Below, piece after piece: positions 17,638 through 25,509 of a DNA stretch of 64,000 nt. The stretch lies in contig NZ_KE557282.1 of the NCBI RefSeq assembly GCF_000442255.1, positions 143,322 to 207,321 of the forward strand. Reading direction: 5' to 3'. The notes below the pieces were generated by a model. The model had not been told where the DNA came from. It was given only the letters and a program-made list of their open reading frames with translations, and did no database searches. The translations under genes were made by a program, and so were the position numbers. Source of the stretch: Salipiger mucosus DSM 16094 (GTDB taxonomy: Bacteria > Pseudomonadota > Alphaproteobacteria > Rhodobacterales > Rhodobacteraceae). Each line of letters opens with the position of its first letter. Within the stretch, counting starts at the first letter, position 1.

Positions 17638-18419
17638 ACCGGAAGAACCGCATCATCCTGTCCTGCGTCTACTGGGCCTTCGTCGCCTATGTGTTCGTGC
17701 CGCTGATCCTCATGGTGCTCATGGGGTTCAAGGACAGCAACTTCATCGGCTTCCCGATCCGCAGCTACACGCTGGAGTGGTACACCGGCGTCTTCGACGA
17801 CGCCGAGACCATCTCGGCCTTCGTCTACTCGGTCGCCATCGCGGTGCTCTCGACGGTGATCTCGATCCTCGTCGGCACCTGGATCGCGGTGCTGCTCGAG
17901 GGGCGCAGCTTCTGGGGGCGCGCCGTGGTCTTCGGCATGACCGTGCTGCCGGCGCTGATCCCCGGCATCATCTCGGCCATCGCGTTCCGCATCTATGCCC
18001 GCTACCTCGGGATCGAGCCCGGCATGGGCGCGATCATCTGGGCCCACGCGGTGCACAACGTGCCCTTCGTGGTGCTGGTGGTCATGGCGCGGCTCTCGAC
18101 CCTGCCGAAGAGCCAGATCGAGGCGGCGCGCGACCTGGGCGCCGACCCGCTGATCGCCTTTCTGCGGATCACCTTTCCCTACCTCGTGCCCGCGATCATG
18201 GGGGCGAGCATCTTCTGCCTTCTTCTCAGCTTCGACGACTTTGTCCGGTCCTTCTTCCTCGGCGGCTACGAGCCGACCCTGCCGGTGCTGATCTTCGCCA
18301 AGCTGAAGTCGGGCATGTCGCCCGAAATCAACGCCATCGCGACCGTGGCGCTGGTGCTCACCGCCGTGATCGGCGTCTGGGCCGAGCGCTTCACGCGCCG
18401 CATGAACAAGGACAGCTGA
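17634..18419 (+). CDS. Polyamine-type ABC transporter permease, PotC-like
   Basis: A 261-residue permease with six hydrophobic segments and the EAA loop IEAARDLGADPLIAFLRITFP, typical of PotC/PotI proteins. The start at 17634 forms an ATGA overlap with the PotB-like gene, and the ATPase gene starts four bases after its stop. It pairs with the preceding permease to form the membrane channel of the importer. Confidence 0.9.
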   Translation: MNRKNRIILSCVYWAFVAYVFVPLILMVLMGFKDSNFIGFPIRSYTLEWYTGVFDDAETISAFVYSVAIAVLSTVISILVGTWIAVLLEGRSFWGRAVVFGMTVLPALIPGIISAIAFRIYARYLGIEPGMGAIIWAHAVHNVPFVVLVVMARLSTLPKSQIEAARDLGADPLIAFLRITFPYLVPAIMGASIFCLLLSFDDFVRSFFLGGYEPTLPVLIFAKLKSGMSPEINAIATVALVLTAVIGVWAERFTRRMNKDS

Positions 18420-18422
18420 GCC

Positions 18423-19631
18423 ATGGCCAACGATCCTCTCGTCCGTCTCGACGGCATCACCAAGCGTTTCGGCGACACCGTGGCGCTGGACAACCTCACG
18501 CTCGACATCGCGCAGGGCGAATTCGTCACCTTCCTCGGGCCCTCGGGCTGCGGCAAGTCCACCACGCTGCGCATCCTGGGCGGTTTCGAGCAGCCCAGCG
18601 AAGGGCGCGTCCTGCTTCGCGGCGAAGACGTGACCAGGCGTCCGCCGGAAAAGCGCAACGTGAACATGGTCTTCCAGGACTACGCGCTTTTCCCGCACAT
18701 GACCGTGCGCCAGAACATCGGCTTCGGCCTTGAACTCAAGGGCATGGGCAAGTCCGAGATCCGCGCCCGCCAGGACGAGATCATGGCCTTTCTCGAACTC
18801 GAAGCCTTCGGCGACCGCTACCCGGCGCAGCTTTCGGGCGGTCAGCGGCAGCGCGTCGCGCTGTCGCGGGCGCTGGCGCCGGACCCGGCGCTGCTGCTGC
18901 TCGACGAGCCTCTGGGCGCGCTCGACGCCAAGCTGCGCGCGCAGGTCCAGCAGGAGCTGAAGTCGATCCAGCGGCGCACCAACAAGACCTTCTTCTTCGT
19001 GACCCACGACCAGGAAGAGGCGCTGACCATGTCCGACCGCATCGTCGTGATGAGCAACGGCCGGGTCGAGCAGGACGGCACGCCGGAAGAGCTGTATTTC
19101 CACCCCGCGAGCCGTTTCGTGGCAGAGTTCATCGGCGAGACGAACCTGCTGAACGGCGAGCTGCGCGGGACCGACGGCGATGCCGTGGTGATGGACTGGT
19201 TCGGCCAGACCCTGCGCGGCCACGCGCCGGCCGGCGTGCCGCCCAAGGGCGCGCCGATCACCGCCTCGGTCCGTCTGGAAAAGCTGGACTTCCACAAGGA
19301 GCGCCCGGCGACCGCCAACGCGGTGCAGGGCCGGGTGGTCGGCAAGACCTTCCTCGGCAGCCGCATGGCCGTGGACCTCACGGTCGAGGACGCGCAGGGC
19401 GCGCACCTCAAGGCCTATGTCGATGCCGAAACCGGCCAGTCGGTCGGCGACGCCCCGGTCTGGATCGGCTGGGACGGAAAGACAGCATGGCGGTGCTGCG
19501 CGACTGAGATCCGTTGCCCGGGCCGCCCTTTCGGACGGCCCGGGATCGCCCTTCAGCCCTCGATCTCGTGCTTCCGCGCGCGCAGGAAGTCGCGGATGTC
19601 GAGGGCCGATTTTTCATCCATCGAGACATAG
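18423..19631 (+). CDS. Polyamine-type ABC transporter ATP-binding protein, probably frameshifted at its 3' end
   Basis: A PotA-class ATPase with Walker A GPSGCGKSTT, Q-loop FQDYALFPHM, signature LSGGQRQRVA, Walker B LLLLDEPLGALD and H-loop VTHDQEEA, followed by a TOBE domain. The last 46 or so residues as read (from about 19488) are cysteine- and arginine-rich, unlike the family, and the frame runs through a strong hairpin into the converging gene. In the next frame ATG GCG GTG CTG CGC GAC TGA ends at 19507, giving a natural terminus about ten bases before that hairpin. One base therefore seems to be missing near 19486, either as a real mutation or as a sequence error. The ATPase core is intact. 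Confidence 0.85.
   Translation: MANDPLVRLDGITKRFGDTVALDNLTLDIAQGEFVTFLGPSGCGKSTTLRILGGFEQPSEGRVLLRGEDVTRRPPEKRNVNMVFQDYALFPHMTVRQNIGFGLELKGMGKSEIRARQDEIMAFLELEAFGDRYPAQLSGGQRQRVALSRALAPDPALLLLDEPLGALDAKLRAQVQQELKSIQRRTNKTFFFVTHDQEEALTMSDRIVVMSNGRVEQDGTPEELYFHPASRFVAEFIGETNLLNGELRGTDGDAVVMDWFGQTLRGHAPAGVPPKGAPITASVRLEKLDFHKERPATANAVQGRVVGKTFLGSRMAVDLTVEDAQGAHLKAYVDAETGQSVGDAPVWIGWDGKTAWRCCATEIRCPGRPFGRPGIALQPSISCFRARRKSRMSRADFSSIET
19517..19544. terminator. Bidirectional hairpin terminator between converging operons
   Basis: Nine-base-pair perfect arms (CCCGGGCCG at 19517-19525 and its complement at 19536-19544) enclose a ten-base loop. It lies between the plus-strand ABC importer operon and the minus-strand guanidine operon, which ends at 19553. 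Its placement about ten bases after the alternative stop at 19505-19507 supports that stop as the ancestral end of the ATPase gene. Confidence 0.75.
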
Positions 19632-20011
19632 ACCAGCGACATGTTGGTGCGCTCGCGGACCATCTCGCCGGGGAAGGGCAGGTAGCTCAGCTCCCGCGAC
19701 CCGAAGGACGGCGAGGCGGTGCCCACCTGCCAGTCCGTCGTGAGCTCGACATCCACCAGTTTCAGTGCCGTCGCCCCCGAGGCCGAGGCCCGCTCGAAGG
19801 GCACGCCGGCGAGCTTGAGATAGCTCGTCTTGTCCTTGGCCTGCAGGAAGCCGTCGATGAACTGCGTCGCCAGCACCTGCAGGTCCGCCGCCTCGTCGGC
19901 GTGGTGCATGTGGCTGTGCAGGTGCTCGCCGTCCTGCGGGTGGTTGTGGTCGTGCGGGTGGTGATGGTGATGATGGTGGTGGTGCCCGTGCGGGCCGTGA
20001 TCATGTGGCAT
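19553..20011 (-). CDS. Small protein with poly-histidine N-terminus, candidate metallochaperone
   Basis: A 152-residue protein that I cannot place in a named family. About 20 of the first 37 residues are histidine, including a run of nine, mixed with Asp and Pro; the rest (about residues 40-152) is an ordinary alpha/beta-looking domain containing LATQFIDGFLQAKDKTSYLKL and ALDIRDFLRARKHEIEG. Its ATG lies 11 bases inside the end of the GdmH-like gene, so the two are translationally coupled. Poly-His segments are typical of nickel storage and insertion proteins (HypB, UreE, SlyD types). A role in loading metal into the GdmH-like enzyme is inferred. It is the last gene of the riboswitch-controlled operon. 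Confidence 0.85.
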   Translation of the reverse strand: MPHDHGPHGHHHHHHHHHPHDHNHPQDGEHLHSHMHHADEAADLQVLATQFIDGFLQAKDKTSYLKLAGVPFERASASGATALKLVDVELTTDWQVGTASPSFGSRELSYLPFPGEMVRERTNMSLVYVSMDEKSALDIRDFLRARKHEIEG

Positions 20012-21254
20012 TGGACCACCTCTTTCCCTCGAATTCGCCGTGCGGCACCGAGACGGGCTTGTCGATGAACTGCTTGTGCTTGCCCAGCGTGCCGTTCGAG
20101 ACCATGGCCCCGAGCACGTCCACGATGACCCGCGTGCCCATGAGCGCCGTGATGTCTGAGGTGTCGTAGGGCGGCGAGACCTCGACCAGCTCCATCCCGC
20201 AGATGCCCTGTGCCGCCACCTTCGAGGCCAGCGCCAGCGCCTCGCGCGGGAGGAAGCCGCCGGGCTCGGGCCAGCCGGTGCCGGGCACGAACCCGCAGTC
20301 GATGCTGTCGATGTCGAAGGACATGTAGACGATGTCGACACCGTCCCAGGCCATCTCGAGCGCCATCTCGGCGGTCTTGTCGATGCCCATGCGCTCCATG
20401 TCGGACATGGTAATGATGTTGGTCTGCCGCTCGCGCGCGACCTTGACCGCCTCGCGCGGGACCTGCCAGCCGCCGATGCCCACCTGCACGAGGTTCTTGG
20501 CCGGCACGTTGGGCATGTTGGTGGCGTGGAACCACGGCGTCGTGTGCATCCGCTCGTCGAGATCCTTTTCCTGAATGTCGGCGTGGCGGTCGAAGTGCAC
20601 GATCCCGATCTTCTTGCTCGTGCACTCGGCGATGCCGCGCACGCAGGGGAAGCCGATCGAGTGGTCGCCGCCGATCATGATGGGCAGCGAGCCCGACGAG
20701 AAGACGTGGCTTACAGCGCGGCTGATCTGGTCGAAGCTCTTCTCGATGTTGGCAGGGATCGTGAAGACGTCGCCCGCGTCGCACATCGTCATCTGCTCGC
20801 GCAGGTCGACGCCGATCTCGTAGTTGTAGGGCGTGTAGAGCGCGCTGATCTTGCGCACCCCCTGCGGGCCGAAGCGCGTGCCCGGCCGGTAGGTGGTGCC
20901 GCCATCGAAGGGGATGCCCAGCACGGTGGCGTCGTAGTTGGCCACCTCGAGCACGTCCTCGGCGTAGGGCGCCTTGAGGAAGGTGTTGATGCCCGCGTAG
21001 TGCGGCAGCTCGCCCCGGGCGAAGGTCGGGATGGACTTGTCGTCGATGCTCTCGGCGCCGGTCAGGCCCATGCGCAGCGCCCAGCGGCGCTCCTCGTCCC
21101 AGCGGCCCTCGGGCAGCTCGCCCTCCTTCTGCAACGCCTTCCACCCGGCGAGCTTGGTCAGGTCCGGGTGGTGCTGGCGCCGCTCGCGCAGGGCATGGCG
21201 GGCGGCGGCATCGCGCGGATGGTGCGAGGGCCTCTGTCTGAACTCCGAAAACAT
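20001..21254 (-). CDS. gdmH: Ureohydrolase family enzyme, probable nickel-dependent guanidine hydrolase
   Basis: A 417-residue arginase/agmatinase-family protein, about 100 residues longer than agmatinases because of an N-terminal extension ending in IPTFARGELPHYAGINTFLKA. Metal-binding motifs are GGDHSIG, HFDRHADIQE and SFDIDSID. The arginine in DRH (agmatinases have DAH), the GTGWPEPGG loop and GTTYRPGTRFGPQG agree with my memory of cyanobacterial guanidine hydrolase (Sll1077/GdmH) rather than agmatinase. That enzyme splits guanidine into urea and ammonia and needs nickel. The start at 21254 has GGAG six bases upstream. The gene lies downstream of a guanidine-I riboswitch and an ABC importer, which strongly supports this call; agmatinase or guanidinobutyrase is the alternative. 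Confidence 0.85.
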   Translation of the reverse strand: MFSEFRQRPSHHPRDAAARHALRERRQHHPDLTKLAGWKALQKEGELPEGRWDEERRWALRMGLTGAESIDDKSIPTFARGELPHYAGINTFLKAPYAEDVLEVANYDATVLGIPFDGGTTYRPGTRFGPQGVRKISALYTPYNYEIGVDLREQMTMCDAGDVFTIPANIEKSFDQISRAVSHVFSSGSLPIMIGGDHSIGFPCVRGIAECTSKKIGIVHFDRHADIQEKDLDERMHTTPWFHATNMPNVPAKNLVQVGIGGWQVPREAVKVARERQTNIITMSDMERMGIDKTAEMALEMAWDGVDIVYMSFDIDSIDCGFVPGTGWPEPGGFLPREALALASKVAAQGICGMELVEVSPPYDTSDITALMGTRVIVDVLGAMVSNGTLGKHKQFIDKPVSVPHGEFEGKRWSNAT

Positions 21255-21356
21255 TCCTGTCTCCATGTGTCGTGTCCGGCGCACGGCCGGGGCTTCCGGG
21301 CCTTGGTGACGGCCTGCGCGCGGGGCCCGGCGGCGCGCGCGGCGAAGGCGCCGGCC

Positions 21357-22148
21357 TCAGCCCGTGGCGTCGGCCGGCACCGGGGCCGGGCCCAGCGAGG
21401 GCAGCCCGTCGAGGATGTTCTGATACGGGATGCCGCGATCGCGGGCGTCGAAATCGTAGGTGATGGTGGCGCCATAGAGGCCCGGGTCCTGCGGGTCCCA
21501 GCGCGGCTTGTCGAAGACCAGCACGCGGTCGCCCAGCTTGAAGCCCTCCTCGAGGTCGTGGGTGACCATGAAGACGGTCATGCTGGTCTCGGCCCGCAGC
21601 TCGGTGAGGAAGTCGTGCATCGAGAGCCGCGTGCCCGGGTCGAGCGCGCCGAAGGGCTCGTCCAGCAGCAGCACGCGCGGCCGCGCCGTCAGCGCCTGCC
21701 CGATGGCCAGCCGCTGCTGCATCCCCCCCGAGAGCGTCGCGGGGTAGTTGTCGGCGACATGCGACAGCCCGATGCGGGCGAGGGTCGCGTCGGCCTCTTC
21801 CCGCGCCTGCCGCAGCCGCGCGCCGAAGAAACGGCCCAACGGACGCTGGAAGCTCTGCCCGGCGACGATATTGTCGCGCACGCTCATGTGCGGAAAGACC
21901 GAGTAGCGCTGGAAGACGACGCCGCGCTCGATCCCCGGCTCGCGGGCCGGCGCGCCGCCGTCGATGGTGATGCTGCCCCGGGTGGGTTGCTCGTCGGCCA
22001 GCAGGAGCCGCAGGAAGGTGGACTTGCCGCAGCCCGAGGCTCCGACGATCGAGACGAACTCGCCCTCGGCCACGTCGATGTTCACGCGTTCGATGATCGG
22101 GCGGCCGCCGTAGCTCTGCCAGACGTCTCGGACGGATACGAAGCTCAT
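21357..22148 (-). CDS. NitT/TauT-type ABC transporter ATP-binding protein, probable guanidine importer
   Basis: A 263-residue ATPase with Walker A GASGCGKST, signature LSGGMQQRLA, Walker B LLLDEPFGALD and H-loop MVTHDLEEG, in the subfamily of nitrate/sulfonate/taurine importers. Its start overlaps the permease stop. It energises the importer whose binding protein is next to the guanidine-I riboswitch. A gap of about 100 bases separates it from the downstream GdmH-like gene in the same orientation. Confidence 0.9.
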   Translation of the reverse strand: MSFVSVRDVWQSYGGRPIIERVNIDVAEGEFVSIVGASGCGKSTFLRLLLADEQPTRGSITIDGGAPAREPGIERGVVFQRYSVFPHMSVRDNIVAGQSFQRPLGRFFGARLRQAREEADATLARIGLSHVADNYPATLSGGMQQRLAIGQALTARPRVLLLDEPFGALDPGTRLSMHDFLTELRAETSMTVFMVTHDLEEGFKLGDRVLVFDKPRWDPQDPGLYGATITYDFDARDRGIPYQNILDGLPSLGPAPVPADATG

Positions 22149-22957
22149 AGTCCCGCCCCCATCCACGGAAAGGCCCGGCGCGACAGCGTCTTGAGGCCCC
22201 AGTCGATCAGGAAGGCGAGCGCGGTGATCCAGATGACGTAGGTCAGGATGATGTCCATCGCGAGATAGCGCCGCACGAGGAAGATGCGGTAGCCCAGCCC
22301 GGTGTCGGCGGCGACCGCCTCGGCGGCGATGAGGAACAGCCAGGCGGCGCCCAGCGAGAGGCGCACGGCGGCGATGAGGCGCGGCAGGATCTGCGGCAGG
22401 ACCACGCGGGTGGCGATGGTCGTGGTCGAGGCGCCCAGCGTCTGCGCCTTGACGATCTCCTCGTGCGGGATGTCGAGCACGCGCTGGCTGAGGTCGCGGA
22501 TCAGGAAGGGCGTGATGCCGATCACGATGAGCACGACCTTCGAGGTCTCGCCCAGGCCGAAGACGATGAAGAGGATCGGCAGCAGCGCCAGCGGCGGCAC
22601 CATCGACAGCACCGCCACGAAGTCCGAGAAGGTGCGCCGCGCGTAGGGCAGCAGGCCGATGAGCAGCCCCGTCACCAGCGAGATCAGCGCTGAGATGCCC
22701 ACGCCAAGGCCCAGCCGCCGCAGGCTGGCGGCGGTGTCGTGCCAGAGCAGGATCGCGCCGGTGCGGCGGTCGCCCTCGGTGAAGAGGCGCAGCGCCGTGT
22801 CGCCGATGGTCGAGGGCGCCGGCAGCAGCTTGTCCTGCGGGTTCGCGCTGAGGCGGATGTCCGAGCCGATGACATAGGCCGCCGCGAACAGCACGAAGGG
22901 CAGCGCTGCGAGGAAGACGGCCATCGGCCGCGAGGGGCGTCGGTTGATGAGGCGCAT
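22145..22957 (-). CDS. NitT/TauT-type ABC transporter permease, probable guanidine importer
   Basis: A 270-residue membrane protein of the BPD-type permease family with about six transmembrane segments and the EAA-like loop EEIVKAQTLGASTTTIATRVVLPQ cut by the family glycine. It overlaps the ATPase gene in an ATGA junction and follows the binding-protein gene after 68 bases. Homologues are found next to urea/guanidine carboxylase genes and under guanidine-I riboswitches. Confidence 0.9.
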   Translation of the reverse strand: MRLINRRPSRPMAVFLAALPFVLFAAAYVIGSDIRLSANPQDKLLPAPSTIGDTALRLFTEGDRRTGAILLWHDTAASLRRLGLGVGISALISLVTGLLIGLLPYARRTFSDFVAVLSMVPPLALLPILFIVFGLGETSKVVLIVIGITPFLIRDLSQRVLDIPHEEIVKAQTLGASTTTIATRVVLPQILPRLIAAVRLSLGAAWLFLIAAEAVAADTGLGYRIFLVRRYLAMDIILTYVIWITALAFLIDWGLKTLSRRAFPWMGAGL

Positions 22958-23025
22958 CGTCGGGCCTTTCGCGGAAAGGGGCGCGGCGGCCCCGGGCCAT
23001 GCCGGGGCCGCGCGGGTCTCCGGTC

Positions 23026-24090
23026 TCAGAGGCTGCCGTCGGCGGCCATCTGCATGTAGGTCGTGTCGAAGCGGAACATCACGTTGTCGGTGTTGCCCGT
23101 GGTCGACCCGTCCGGGTAGGCGATGCCCACGAAGTCGGGCGAGGGTGCGTTGACGCCGAGGATGCCCTTGTCGAACAGGAAGTTCGCGACGTTGGTCATG
23201 GTCTCGGGCAGGTCCCCGGAGGCGGCCTGTGCCACGGCATCGGCCGGGTCGAAGAACATTTCCGTCGCCGCGAGCTGCGCCTTGTAGCCTTCGAGGTCGG
23301 TGCCCGAGGCCTCGGCCATGGCGGTCAGCGCCTCCTCGTCGCCCTCGGCCATGAGCGACATGACCTCGTACCAGGCGCCCGCGACGGCCCTGCCGAAGTC
23401 GGGGTTCGCCTCGAGCGTCTCGGTGTTCACCACCATGAGGTCGAGGATCTCGCCCGGGATCTGAGAGCTGTCGAAGATGTTGGTCGCATCCGGGTTCGAG
23501 GACAGGATTTCCGAGACGAGCGGGTTCCAGGTCACCACGGCCTCGACCTCGGGCGCGGCATAGGCGGCGATCATGTCGGCGTCCGAGGTGTTGACCACGC
23601 CGTCGAGGTCGGCCTCGGACAGGCCCACGCTGTCCAGCCCGCGCGCGAGCAGGTAGTGCGAGACCGAGAGCTCCACGAGGTTCACCGGCTTGCCGGCGAG
23701 ATCCTCGAGCGATCCCTCGCCCTTCAGGATGACCGCGTCGTTTCCGTCTGAATAGTCGCCGATGATCAGCGCGGTGGTGTCGACGCCGCCGCCCGCAGGG
23801 ATCGAGAGCGTGTCCATGTTGGTGGCAGAGACACCGTCGAATTCGCCCGCGGTATACTGGTTGATGGATTCGACGTAGTCGTTGATCTGCACGATATCGA
23901 CGGTGATGCCGTACTTCTCGGCCCACTTGTCCATGATGCCGCTGTCGTCGAGATAGCCCCAGGGCATCCAGCCCACGTAGATCGACCAGGCGAGGCGGAA
24001 GTCGGTCTTTTCTTGCGCCATCGCCGGGCCGGTGGCTGCGAGAACGCCCAGAGAGAGCGCCGTGGCTGTCAGGAGGGTCTGTCTGGTCAT
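23026..24090 (-). CDS. ABC transporter substrate-binding protein, urea carboxylase/guanidine-associated type
   Basis: A 354-residue periplasmic protein with a signal peptide (hydrophobic segment, cleavage after GPAMA near residue 24). The mature start DFRLAWSIYVGWMPWGYL is characteristic of the NitT/TauT-type binding proteins found beside urea carboxylase genes, a class now linked to guanidine uptake. GGGG A lies before the ATG, and a guanidine-I riboswitch precedes the gene by about 90 bases. It is the first gene of the operon, followed by permease, ATPase, GdmH-like enzyme and poly-His protein. Confidence 0.9.
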   Translation of the reverse strand: MTRQTLLTATALSLGVLAATGPAMAQEKTDFRLAWSIYVGWMPWGYLDDSGIMDKWAEKYGITVDIVQINDYVESINQYTAGEFDGVSATNMDTLSIPAGGGVDTTALIIGDYSDGNDAVILKGEGSLEDLAGKPVNLVELSVSHYLLARGLDSVGLSEADLDGVVNTSDADMIAAYAAPEVEAVVTWNPLVSEILSSNPDATNIFDSSQIPGEILDLMVVNTETLEANPDFGRAVAGAWYEVMSLMAEGDEEALTAMAEASGTDLEGYKAQLAATEMFFDPADAVAQAASGDLPETMTNVANFLFDKGILGVNAPSPDFVGIAYPDGSTTGNTDNVMFRFDTTYMQMAADGSL

Positions 24091-24180
24091 GGTCTTCCCC
24101 GTTGGCAAGCGTCCCGCCGATATTGGTTTTCGGTCAGCCCGCTGGCGGAACAAGGAGACAAGGGCGCGGACGAGACCTGC

Positions 24181-24293
24181 GCAGTGTATCTCCCGGGATT
24201 TTGGCCCGCCGTGTGCCCGCCCGGAATTTGCCGGGCAGGTTGTGCTTCTCGGACCAGGCTTCGCCGTGGCGAACGGAACCCTAAGCACGCTGC
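24181..24293 (-). promoter_or_regulatory. Guanidine-I (ykkC subtype) riboswitch
   Basis: Read on the minus strand, this 113-base stretch contains the conserved blocks of the ykkC guanidine-I aptamer in order: TTAGGGTTCCG, CTGGTCCGAGA, ACACGGCGGG and, after a short A-rich loop, CCCGGGAGA. A variable GC-rich hairpin lies between the second and third blocks, and GCAG/CTGC ends close the P1 helix. The riboswitch is expected to turn on expression when guanidine binds. It lies about 90 bases upstream of the ABC binding-protein ATG. I see no clear terminator after it, so the mode of control is not obvious. The rest of the 357-base gap (24294-24447) should hold the promoter; I see no strong consensus there. 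Confidence 0.95.
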
Positions 24294-24447
24294 CCCTTCA
24301 GTCAGCCCCGGCGGCGGCGATCATGGCAAAGAAAAATGTGAGCCTGCTCGGGATGCCCGCCGGGAATGCACTCGAATTGTGCAGCCAGGGCGGGCGCGGA
24401 CCCCCGAATTCATGCTCCCGCAGTCGCCTCGAGCGCGCAGTGGAGGC

Positions 24448-25380
24448 TCAACCCGCCTGCCGACGGAATCGCGAGGGGCTGTCGCCGGTGGCCTGCCGAA
24501 AGGCGGTCGCGAAGGCGGTGGGGGTCTCGTATCCCGCCAGCCGCGCCGCCTCGGAGACCGTGGCACCGCGCCGCAGAGCCGCCGCCGCCTGTTCCATCCG
24601 CCGCCGTCGCAGGCAGGTCATGACCGGCTCGCCATAGGCCCGGCGGAAGAGTCGCCGCATGGTCGAGACGCTCGTGCCCCCGGCGGCGGCGATCCGCTCC
24701 AAGGCGGGGATGGGCCCGGGCCGGTCCGCGAGGGCCTCCATCCGGGCCAGCCGGTCGCGTTCGTCCGGCCTCAGGCCATTGCCGTGCGGCACGAGCCTCT
24801 CGATCGCATCCCGCAGCAGCGCCAATGCGAGGGCCTCCTTGGCGAAGGTGCCCGACGGCCCCGGGTCCGGGGTATCGAGCAACGCGCGGACCTGCGCGAT
24901 GACGCCGGGCGGAGCCACCCAGCTTTCCAGCCGGTGGGTGCGGCCCGCCAGGATGTCCTCTCGCGTGACGGCGCGCGCCGCGAGCCAGTCCCAGGACAGC
25001 CCCACCGTGAGCTTGCGCAGGCGTTCGCCCCGGCTCGCGCTGCGGCGGAAGGGCAGCGGGCTGGAGAGCGCGCTGAAGACGATCCGCACGGGCGCGCCGG
25101 GCCGGCGTCCGATCTCCAGCGCCTCGTCGCCGAGCCGGGCGCTGACCCGGCCCTCGAGCACGACGTGCAGCAGTACGTTTGCGGGCCGCGTCATGTACGT
25201 TTCGAAATCCGCCGCGGCGCGCGTGTCCTGCAGGTTGACCGTCAGGCCCGAGGGCAGCGTGGCCGTGGCGCGACCGCCGTGCAGGACGATGCGGTCCGGC
25301 GGCAGCGTGGCGCCGTGATCCCGGATTCCCGTGCGCAGCGAACGCGTGATGTCTTGAAGGCTGATTCCGGCCGGCGCCAT
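24448..25380 (-). CDS. AraC family transcriptional regulator, PchR-like
   Basis: A 310-residue regulator with the C-terminal double helix-turn-helix of the AraC family (IAAAGGTSVSTMRRLFRRAYG, then ATVSEAARLAGYETPTAFATAF). The N-terminal domain is of the kind seen in siderophore-responsive activators such as PchR. It is divergent from the TonB-dependent receptor gene and probably activates it when the ferric siderophore is present. Start 25380 has GGAGAG upstream; an in-frame ATG at 25395 is an alternative. Its 3' end lies about 150 bases from the promoter side of the guanidine riboswitch. Confidence 0.9.
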   Translation of the reverse strand: MAPAGISLQDITRSLRTGIRDHGATLPPDRIVLHGGRATATLPSGLTVNLQDTRAAADFETYMTRPANVLLHVVLEGRVSARLGDEALEIGRRPGAPVRIVFSALSSPLPFRRSASRGERLRKLTVGLSWDWLAARAVTREDILAGRTHRLESWVAPPGVIAQVRALLDTPDPGPSGTFAKEALALALLRDAIERLVPHGNGLRPDERDRLARMEALADRPGPIPALERIAAAGGTSVSTMRRLFRRAYGEPVMTCLRRRRMEQAAAALRRGATVSEAARLAGYETPTAFATAFRQATGDSPSRFRRQAG

Positions 25381-25509
25381 GGCCTCTCTCCGCATTTTGG
25401 CGTTTTCGAAAAGCTTTCCGAACGGCGTGCGAAGGTCGCTGGCTGGTTCGGCCCCTCTCTACCCGATAAAAATCTATAAAAATAGTCAGATTTAAAGAGG
25501 ATCCCGCGC

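Noticed and set aside
19925..20005. GTG/ATG-rich tract that looks like a microsatellite
   Set aside because: It encodes the mixed CAC/CAT histidine codons of the poly-His protein in frame with a conserved downstream domain, so it is better explained as coding sequence.
20001..21254. Annotation as plain agmatinase
   Set aside because: The upstream guanidine-I riboswitch, the long N-terminal extension and the DRH and GTGW variations fit guanidine hydrolase better.
20526..22241. 571-codon open frame on the plus strand across the ureohydrolase and ABC ATPase genes
   Set aside because: It is the complement of two genes with intact catalytic motifs; its own translation shows no domain.
24013..25479. 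488-codon plus-strand open frame across the riboswitch and the AraC gene
   Set aside because: It covers a structured RNA and a well-supported minus-strand gene; composition is Arg/Gly-rich and no motif is seen.
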